Shown here: piece by piece, positions 31,015 to 36,797 of the stretch
Numbering within the stretch: the first letter of the stretch is position 1
How the letters are laid out: each line of letters starts with the position of its first letter
Origin: Clostridiales bacterium UBA1774
Lineage (GTDB): Bacteria > Bacillota > Clostridia > Oscillospirales > Oscillospiraceae
Assembly (NCBI GenBank): GCA_002314635.1
Contig: DCGQ01000049.1
Span: forward strand, 1 to 36,797
Direction of reading: 5' to 3'
DNA: 36,797 nt
Position numbers and translations under genes: made by a program
The notes under the pieces: model-generated
The model's database searches: none
Seen by the model: the letters and a program-made list of their open reading frames with translations, nothing else
What the model was told of the DNA's origin: nothing

Positions 31015-32782
31015 GTATCACATCCTCCTGCAGAGCGGGCAGACGGACGGTCATCACAGTGCCCACGCCCACCTGACTTTGAATCTCAATGCGGCCCTGA
31101 TGCCGTTTGACGATCTCAAACGCAATGCTCAGGCCCAGACCGGTACCGCCCATGGCCCGGGAACGGGCCTTATCCACCCGGTAAAACCGGTCAAAAATAT
31201 GCGGAATATCCTCTGCCGGGATGCCGATGCCGGTATCCGACACGGTGATCACGGATTCTCCGCCCTCCGAACGGACAGCCATGGTCACTCTGCCGCCCTC
31301 GGGTGTGTAACGCACCGCATTGGTGGTGATATTGATGATGACCTGTTCCAGCCGCGCCCGGTCGCCCATGACCAGAACCGAATCCCCCGGCAGCTCCATA
31401 TCCAGACTGAGCCCCCGCTTCTTCACATCCAGCGACATGGCCTCGTAAACGCTGCGGAGACCCTCCCGCAGGTCGCAGCGGCGGAAGCTGAAGGCTGTCT
31501 CCCCGGCGTCGAATTTGCTCAGTGCCAGCAAATCCTGTACGATCTTGGTCATCCGGTCGCTTTCCGACAGGATCACGCCCAGAAAATGCTTCGCCGTGTC
31601 CGGCGGCAGGCTTTCCCCCGCATCCACCAGTGTTTCCGCATAGGAACGCACATTGGTAATGGGGGTTCGCAGCTCGTGGGACACATTGGCCACAAATTCC
31701 CGCCGCTGTTCATCGCTGCGGCGCTGGGCCGTCACATCATGGATTACCGCCAGAATGCCGCCCTGTACGCCTTCCCCGTAGAAGGGAGCCAGAAAGATAT
31801 CCAGGCTGCGGCTGCCGGTCTCCTTTTCCGCTTCGATCACCTGACTGCCCTGCAGTGCGGCTGCCTTCTCCAGCGGAACCAGCTGGCCGAATACATCTTC
31901 AAAACGGGGCGCGGGGTTCTCCGTTGTCAGTCCCAGCAGACGCAGCGCAGCCGGGTTGTGCTGAATCACCGTCCCATCCGCCGAAAAGGCCAGAACACCA
32001 TCGGTCATATGGCGAAACACGGTCTCCAGCTTGTTGCGTTCGTTTTCAATGTCCTGCAGCGTGCTGTGCAGCCGGGAACCCATGTCGTTGAAGGTTCGGG
32101 TCAGGGTTCCGATCTCGTCCTCTGCGCGGATCTCGATAGGTTGGGAAAAATCACCGCCGGACATACGCCGCGCGGCCCGTGTCAGGCTCTGCAGCGGCTG
32201 CACCAGCGTCTTTGCCAACAGAAAGCTGAGCAGCACCGAAATGACCAGACCCACCACCAGCGCTTCCAGAATGATGGTCATCATCTCCCGGGTCAGCGCC
32301 GTCACCGTGCGCTTGTTATCCCGCACGCAGACCACATAGCTGCCCTGCTGTCCCCGGATGGGTACGGCCACATCCATATAGGCAGCGGACAGGCTGCTGT
32401 CATACCCTTCGGTGCCGGACAATGCCGTGATGATATTGGGCGTCAGTTCCGTTTCCGTATCCGTATCCTCACCGGCCGCATACAGAAGGCGCCCGGTGTC
32501 ACCGGACAGCACATAAAAGAAGCGGCTGCCCTCCTCGATGCCAAGCGCACCGGAATAGGCACTGAGAATCTGCGCGATCCGTTCCTCCCCGCCATCGTCC
32601 GCCGCAGCCCGCAGCTCACCTACAAAGGTACTGTCTGCAAAGGCGGTCTGCATCTGCTCATAAAACTGCCCCAGATAAAAGCGCATCACGCCCCGGATCA
32701 GAAACGCGCTGACTACCAGCATCAGGGATATGATGAGCATCAGCATAATGAGAACCACTTTGGAATGCAGCCCTTTGCCCAA
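30992..32782 (-). CDS. walK: Sensor histidine kinase WalK (YycG/VicK)-like
   Basis: A 596-residue membrane kinase. Membrane helices lie at about 9-30 and 168-190, enclosing an extracytoplasmic sensor domain of about 135 residues. HAMP (191-243), PAS (about 252-357), HisKA with phosphoacceptor His369 (FVANVSHELRTPITNVRSYA) and an ATPase domain (IINITTNAVRYTPEGG, SDTGIGIP, GGTGLGLSIA) follow. This is the WalK layout, and it is followed by YycH and YycI. A GTG at 32791 touches the ribosome site with no spacing, so I choose the TTG at 32782, 8 bases after AAGAGG. It is 21-30 bases behind dnaC. No response regulator gene adjoins it; the WalR-like gene is at 22231. Confidence 0.92.
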   Translation of the reverse strand: MGKGLHSKVVLIMLMLIISLMLVVSAFLIRGVMRFYLGQFYEQMQTAFADSTFVGELRAAADDGGEERIAQILSAYSGALGIEEGSRFFYVLSGDTGRLLYAAGEDTDTETELTPNIITALSGTEGYDSSLSAAYMDVAVPIRGQQGSYVVCVRDNKRTVTALTREMMTIILEALVVGLVISVLLSFLLAKTLVQPLQSLTRAARRMSGGDFSQPIEIRAEDEIGTLTRTFNDMGSRLHSTLQDIENERNKLETVFRHMTDGVLAFSADGTVIQHNPAALRLLGLTTENPAPRFEDVFGQLVPLEKAAALQGSQVIEAEKETGSRSLDIFLAPFYGEGVQGGILAVIHDVTAQRRSDEQRREFVANVSHELRTPITNVRSYAETLVDAGESLPPDTAKHFLGVILSESDRMTKIVQDLLALSKFDAGETAFSFRRCDLREGLRSVYEAMSLDVKKRGLSLDMELPGDSVLVMGDRARLEQVIINITTNAVRYTPEGGRVTMAVRSEGGESVITVSDTGIGIPAEDIPHIFDRFYRVDKARSRAMGGTGLGLSIAFEIVKRHQGRIEIQSQVGVGTVMTVRLPALQEDVIHADVEAI

Positions 32783-32812
32783 TTTCAGCACCTCTTTATC
32801 TGCAGATTCGGT

Positions 32813-33811
32813 TTACAGCCGCCCCAGCTTCTTCTGCTGCCGAATATCCGAGCCGTAAAACCGCAGTTCTTCAAAACCGCCGGAAAGCCGGGACGCGATC
32901 TGTGTGGAATAACGCTTGCCTGCCTCCCCGATGCTCAGGTTGGAGGAGACCACCATGCTTTTCCCCTCCCGCAGCCGGGTGTTCAGCACCTCATAGATGG
33001 CGCTGACCGTCAGTGATGTCACCATTTCCGCGCCCAGATCGTCCAGAATCAGCAGATCGCAGCCAAGATAGCGCTTCACATCCGCTTCCGCTTCCTCCTG
33101 CCGTTCCCCCCGTCCGAAGCGGGCATCCTCAAAGCAGGATACCAGCGACACGGCGGTATCATAGACCACGCTGAACCCCCGCTCCGACACGGTTCCGGCA
33201 ATGCAGCTGCTGAGGAAGGTTTTGCCCAGACCCGGTGCGCCGGTCAGAAACAGGCTGCCGCTGCCGGGGCGAAAGGTCTCCGCGTAACGGCGGCAGACCT
33301 GATAGACCATGTGCATATGCTGCCGGGGACTGATGCCGCCCGCGTCCGATCCATCGTTATAATATTCCAATCGGAAAGCCTCGAACCGTTCTCCCTGCAG
33401 ATCCAGCAGGCGGCTCAGCTCCTTCCGCTGTTCCTCCCGGTAAAGCTCCATCAGGCAGGAACAGGGGTTCTGCCGGATATAGCCGGTGTCGCCGCAGAGG
33501 GAGCACCTGGGCAGATCGTCGATGCAGCCGTCCGGATAGCCAAGCTGCCGGATCCGCTGCTTCCGCTCCGCCTGTGCCTGCAGGTTCCGGTTCTGCAGCC
33601 GGGTCACTGCCCCGGACGGATCCTGTCCGTGGCGCAGAGCCAGCGCCAGCGTTTCCGCCACGGTAGCCTGCAGCTCCGCATCCAGAACCTGAATGCGGGG
33701 ATCCTTCCGATAGATTTCCTGTCGAAGCAGCCGGGTCTGCTGGGCGCGGCGGCGGTTGTCCTGTTCCAGCCGTTCCAGTGCCCGATGGAGAATCTTTCCG
33801 TCAAGTGCCAT
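32813..33811 (-). CDS. DnaC/DnaI-like helicase loader ATPase
   Basis: A 332-residue AAA+ protein that helps load the replicative helicase at the origin or restarted forks. The N-terminal part is helical and ends in a Cys cluster, Cys103-x2-Cys106 and Cys117-x-Cys119 (CSLCGDTGYIRQNPCSC), like the zinc-binding region of DnaI. The AAA+ core has Walker A GAPGLGKTF (191-199), Walker B LLILDDLGAE (254-263), sensor-1 VVSSNLS and an Arg finger near SRLSGGFEELRF. The ATG overlaps the dnaD stop by 11 bases with GGAGG 9-13 bases upstream. walK follows directly. Confidence 0.92.
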   Translation of the reverse strand: MALDGKILHRALERLEQDNRRRAQQTRLLRQEIYRKDPRIQVLDAELQATVAETLALALRHGQDPSGAVTRLQNRNLQAQAERKQRIRQLGYPDGCIDDLPRCSLCGDTGYIRQNPCSCLMELYREEQRKELSRLLDLQGERFEAFRLEYYNDGSDAGGISPRQHMHMVYQVCRRYAETFRPGSGSLFLTGAPGLGKTFLSSCIAGTVSERGFSVVYDTAVSLVSCFEDARFGRGERQEEAEADVKRYLGCDLLILDDLGAEMVTSLTVSAIYEVLNTRLREGKSMVVSSNLSIGEAGKRYSTQIASRLSGGFEELRFYGSDIRQQKKLGRL

Positions 33812-34763
33812 TCTCGCTGCCTCCGTTCAGTTCCTTCATATACTGCTGCATCCGCCGCAGTTCCCCCGCATCCGGAGCCTTCTGCACCTGCCGCGCAGCA
33901 GGCTCCTGCCTGCCGTTGTCCGGCCGGTCTCCGTCCCGGATCTCCTGCAGGGTATGTAAGCCTTTTTTGTGCCAGGAAGTCAGAATGCTGTTCATATAGG
34001 GCCAGGCCATGGAGCCTTTTTTCAGCACGGTCTTATCATAAGCATAGCCAAAGGCCTCTTCATCAAATCCCAGCTCCGACCAGCTTAACAGATAATTTTC
34101 CTCCGTTTTGGAAGGCGGCCGATCCGCAATGCCCAATAGCGCACGGATCCGGTTCATGGCGCCCAGCTTGTCCCGGTGGGCGCGGATGTAGTTTTCCGCC
34201 TCGTCCAGTGAGCTGATGCCCTGCCGGTTCCAGATATAGGCCTCCCGCTCGATCTGTTTCAGCGTGGGCATCCGCCCGTCATGGTATTTCCGCTGCTGCT
34301 CCTCGATGCACCAGTTCAGCATGACGAGAATCACCGCCGGACTCAGACCCAGATAGTCATAAAAGCTGAAATACTTGGTCATCTCCACGCCGGACAGCAT
34401 CCGCCCCAAGCGGGAGGATATCTCCTTCATCAGCGCCGCCACCTGCGGATCCTCCTGCGTGCGGCGTACCACATCCTCCATGGCGTACTGCGGCAGCTCC
34501 GTCTCCGGCATTGCCCGTATCTCCGGCTTAGCCGGCGTCTGCCGACGGAGCAGGCCCAGCTTCACCAGACTGTCCAGACAGGTATTCAGCGGTGTATTCA
34601 GCTTCAGCGCGGCAGCGGCCTGCGGATCATAACCGCCCCGGCGCAGAATCATCAGATAGAGCAGAGCCGTGTCGCCGCTGCCCAGCTCCAGCAGCCGATC
34701 CACATCGGCGCAGGCAATGCTCAGCTTCTCTTCGGTTGTTGACAGGACATATTCGTCGGACAT
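33801..34763 (-). CDS. DnaD-domain replication initiation protein
   Basis: A 320-residue DnaD-like protein. The N-terminal part (1-85) looks like a winged helix. Two DnaD (DDBH2-type) helical domains follow, about 118-195 (MTKYFSFYDYLGLSPAVILV, then WNRQGI) and about 220-275 (AYDKTVLKKGSMAWPYMNSI followed by LTSWHKKGLHTLQEI, the conserved YxxxILxxW). The Pro/Arg tail is disordered-looking. DnaD remodels DNA and recruits the loader in Firmicute initiation and restart. The ATG has GGGGGAGG close upstream and its own promoter. It heads the run dnaD-dnaC-walK-yycH-yycI. Confidence 0.92.
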   Translation of the reverse strand: MSDEYVLSTTEEKLSIACADVDRLLELGSGDTALLYLMILRRGGYDPQAAAALKLNTPLNTCLDSLVKLGLLRRQTPAKPEIRAMPETELPQYAMEDVVRRTQEDPQVAALMKEISSRLGRMLSGVEMTKYFSFYDYLGLSPAVILVMLNWCIEEQQRKYHDGRMPTLKQIEREAYIWNRQGISSLDEAENYIRAHRDKLGAMNRIRALLGIADRPPSKTEENYLLSWSELGFDEEAFGYAYDKTVLKKGSMAWPYMNSILTSWHKKGLHTLQEIRDGDRPDNGRQEPAARQVQKAPDAGELRRMQQYMKELNGGSENGT

Positions 34764-34834
34764 GGTCCTCCCCCTTTTTCCCGGAATCGACCCGTTATCC
34801 CCGCTTCGTTCCCGGACTGACAGCGATTCTGTTT

Positions 34835-34863
34835 ATTATATCCGTTTCCTGTCGAACAAGCAA
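34835..34863 (-). promoter_or_regulatory. Sigma-A promoter for the dnaD-dnaC-walK-yycH-yycI run
   Basis: Minus-strand TTGCTT, a 17-base spacer and TATAAT, with a leader of about 65 bases before dnaD. No other clear promoter was seen between here and yycI. Confidence 0.7.
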
Positions 34864-34938
34864 TATCCACGGGCGATTTCGGCCGCTTTCCCCGGCAGAA
34901 AAAAGCTCCTTTTCCCCCTAGGCACAGGCCGGAAAACA

Positions 34939-34947
34939 TGGTATACT
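34939..34947 (+). promoter_or_regulatory. Extended -10 promoter for the U32-like gene
   Basis: TGG-TATACT, an extended -10 box without a good -35, 41 bases before the ATG. It is divergent from the dnaD promoter. Confidence 0.45.
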
Positions 34948-34987
34948 TTCCTATTACAAGATTATATAAAACAGGGAGGCGACGGGT

Positions 34988-36797
34988 ATGGAGCTATGCT
35001 GCAGTGTGGACAGTTTCAGCGGCTTGCAGGCCGCAGTCAACGCCGGAGCCGATGGCGTCCGGGTGGGACTCAGCGGTTTCTGTGCTTCCGGATTGTCCAT
35101 GGAGGAGCTATGTCAGGCAGCGGCATGGTGCCGCGCCCGGGATGTCCGGCTGGCCGTCCGGCTGGACGCGCCGGTTTCCTCTGCCCGCTTCCCTGCATTC
35201 CGGGAAGCGGCGCTGGCGCTGGGCCGCTGTGGCGTTTCCGCGCTGACCGCCGCCGATCCCGGGTTGATCCGGGCACTGGGGCTGCTGCTGCCGGATGCGG
35301 CATTGGAGGCAGCGGAAAGTCTGTGTATCACCGATGCTGCCGGTGCCGGTCTGGCGGACGCGCTGGGCGTCCGGCGGCTGTTGCTGCCGGTGCAGATGAG
35401 CGGCAGCGAGATCCGTGCCCTTGTCCGGCGCTGCAAGGCGGAGACGGAGGTCGTCATCTGCGGCAGCGTCTGTGCCGCATTGGGTTCCTGCCGCATGGCA
35501 GCCTTTTCCGGCGGCGGCATCTGTTCGCAGCAATGCCGGGAACGGTTCTCCTCCGAGACCGGGGAGCTGAAACCCGCGCTGCAGGACATTCTGCTGGATG
35601 CTCACCTGACCGAGCTGGCAGAAATGGGCGTAACTGCGGTCTGCATCCGCGGGGAAAACCGGAAGCCTTCGGAAACCGCGCTGGCAGTGGAATGCTTCCG
35701 CCGCGCCCTGCAGGATGGAAGGCCGCTGCCCCAGTCTGACCGGCAGGCGCTGTGCAGAACGCTTCTGCCGGAGGGCGGCAGTGATGCGCTCTATGTGGGC
35801 AATGCAGACGGAGCGCTGGCAGAGCTGCGGCATTCCCGCTTCCGGGGTCTGAGTGCAGGCTTCCACAATGACGCAGGCAGCACGGAGTACCAGCGGGTAC
35901 CCGTGGTCATGGCAGCACAGGTGAAGTCCGGCAGCTATGCCCGTGTCATGGCCACGGATGCTCTCGGGCGCTCCGCCGAGGCGCTGGGGCCTGTTCCCGG
36001 TACTGCCGGGGAAAGCAAGCCGCCGCTGAACGCGGCACGGCTGCAGGCCAAGCTTCTGAACACGCTGGGAACGCCGTTTCTCTGTTCCAAGGCCGTGGTT
36101 CAGGTGGATCCGGGACTGACGCTGGCCTCTGCCGATCTGGGGCATATGTGCCGGGAGGCGCTGGATCGTCTGCTGGAAAAGCGAAGCGCGGTTCCGCAGG
36201 TGCGGACAGGCACCCTGCCGCCGCTGCTGAAAACGGAAAATCGCCGCACCTCGCCGGATATCAGCATCTCCGTCAGTCAGGCAGCTCAGCTCTCCGAGGA
36301 TCTGGCGGCGATGAAGCCCCGGATCCTGTATGTGCCGCTGGATACCCTGCTGCGGGAACCGCAGGCCGTCACTCCCTTCTGGGAGAACGATACCACCTGC
36401 ATCTGCGCGGTGCTGCCTCCCCGCTATACCGGCGCACAGGCCACCGAACTGTTTACCTCGCTGAAAAAGCTGCAGTCGCTGCAGATCCGGGATGTGCTGC
36501 TGAACAGCCTGAATCCGGTGCTGCCTGCCCGGATGCTGGGTTTCCGGCTCCACGGCGGTCCGGCGCTGCAGGTGTGGAACGACTGGGGACTGCGGGTCAT
36601 GGAGGACCTGGAATTTGCCTCCGTCATGGCTTCCCCGGAGCTGAGGCTCAGTCAGATCGGCGAGCTGAGCAAGTGCATCGACACGGAGCTGTTTGCCTAT
36701 GGGCGGCTGCCCCTGTTTACCGGGGAGAGTCGGCTTCCCGCCGCCCTGCGGGATCGGCGCGGCCGTCAGTACCCTACCCGGGAGCTTATGGGACACT
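34988..36797 (+). CDS. Divergent U32 peptidase-like protein with DUF3656-like insert, 3' end outside window
   Basis: The frame is open from ATG 34988 (GGGAGG 8 bases upstream) to the window edge, 603 codons without a stop. The start, SGLQAAVNAGADGVRVGL, matches the U32 TIM-barrel opening. EVVICGSVCAALGSCRMAAF, then GGICSQQCRERF, lines up with the U32 GALC/CQPCR core. Residues near 300-400 (GFHNDAGSTEYQRVPVVM, then GTPFLCSKAVVQVDPGL) resemble the DUF3656 collagenase-like insert, followed by the second U32 half. U32 members include RlhA, which hydroxylates 23S rRNA, and putative collagenases. Several usually strict residues are changed: GALC is GSVC, and the KIEGR segment reads VCIRGEN. It may be a degenerate or repurposed paralog. 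Confidence 0.82.
   Translation, partial: MELCCSVDSFSGLQAAVNAGADGVRVGLSGFCASGLSMEELCQAAAWCRARDVRLAVRLDAPVSSARFPAFREAALALGRCGVSALTAADPGLIRALGLLLPDAALEAAESLCITDAAGAGLADALGVRRLLLPVQMSGSEIRALVRRCKAETEVVICGSVCAALGSCRMAAFSGGGICSQQCRERFSSETGELKPALQDILLDAHLTELAEMGVTAVCIRGENRKPSETALAVECFRRALQDGRPLPQSDRQALCRTLLPEGGSDALYVGNADGALAELRHSRFRGLSAGFHNDAGSTEYQRVPVVMAAQVKSGSYARVMATDALGRSAEALGPVPGTAGESKPPLNAARLQAKLLNTLGTPFLCSKAVVQVDPGLTLASADLGHMCREALDRLLEKRSAVPQVRTGTLPPLLKTENRRTSPDISISVSQAAQLSEDLAAMKPRILYVPLDTLLREPQAVTPFWENDTTCICAVLPPRYTGAQATELFTSLKKLQSLQIRDVLLNSLNPVLPARMLGFRLHGGPALQVWNDWGLRVMEDLEFASVMASPELRLSQIGELSKCIDTELFAYGRLPLFTGESRLPAALRDRRGRQYPTRELMGH

Noticed and set aside
30815..33016. A 733-codon open frame on the + strand opposite walK
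   Set aside because: It lies wholly antisense to well-recognised walK and dnaC, has no ribosome site or recognisable domain, and such frames are common opposite GC-rich genes.
35108..36796. A long minus-strand open frame opposite the U32-like gene
   Set aside because: The + frame shows clear U32 features, a ribosome site and a start; the minus frame is a Gln/Arg/His-rich shadow without domains.

Overview
The window is a GC-rich, densely packed piece of a chromosome, most likely from a low-oxygen gut Firmicute of the Clostridia (Oscillospiraceae/Ruminococcaceae-like). The reasons are a WalKHI-type cell-wall signalling set, a DnaD plus DnaC/DnaI-like helicase-loading pair, a SpoIIIE/FtsK translocase next to a TepA-like protease, a glycyl-radical activase, an iron-type alcohol dehydrogenase, an old-yellow-enzyme type Fe-S flavoenzyme, and strong GGAGG ribosome sites with consensus sigma-A promoters. 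This placement is inference from gene content. I saw no phage, IS, CRISPR, rRNA or tRNA features. No gene-free stretch exceeds 300 bases; the longest is about 225 bases (34764-34987), holding divergent promoters.

Layout: 1-2531 (+) carries the 3' part of an enoate-reductase-like flavoenzyme and a small conserved protein, closed by a strong hairpin. 2580-13019 (-) carries ftsK, uppP and tepA; a serine-hydrolase/PHP-phosphoesterase pair; a DUF1015 protein; and a MATE exporter coupled to an O-antigen-ligase-like membrane protein. 13226-22926 (+) carries a Sel1/SH3 membrane protein; a compact CobW-type GTPase, a histidine-tailed protein and a metallophosphoesterase in one operon; an abundant-looking Fe-alcohol dehydrogenase; an iron-sulfur flavoprotein; a MalY-type PLP enzyme; and topB-nudix-walR. 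23003-34763 (-) runs from dnaD down through dnaC, walK, yycH, yycI, murA, yycJ, rlmH, a zinc-ribbon protein, a phosphohexomutase and a glycyl-radical activase. 34988 to the right edge (+) is a divergent U32 peptidase-like gene, open at the edge.

How the genes fit: much of the window concerns envelope building and its coordination with DNA replication (MurA, UppP, WalK/YycH/YycI/WalR, phosphohexomutase, FtsK, DnaD/DnaC, TopB). The response regulator that looks like WalR is separated from walK and sits in a topB-nudix operon on the other strand, while walK sits directly behind the helicase-loader genes. The least familiar unit is the three-gene metal-handling operon at 14404-16210, my best candidate for an undescribed small system.
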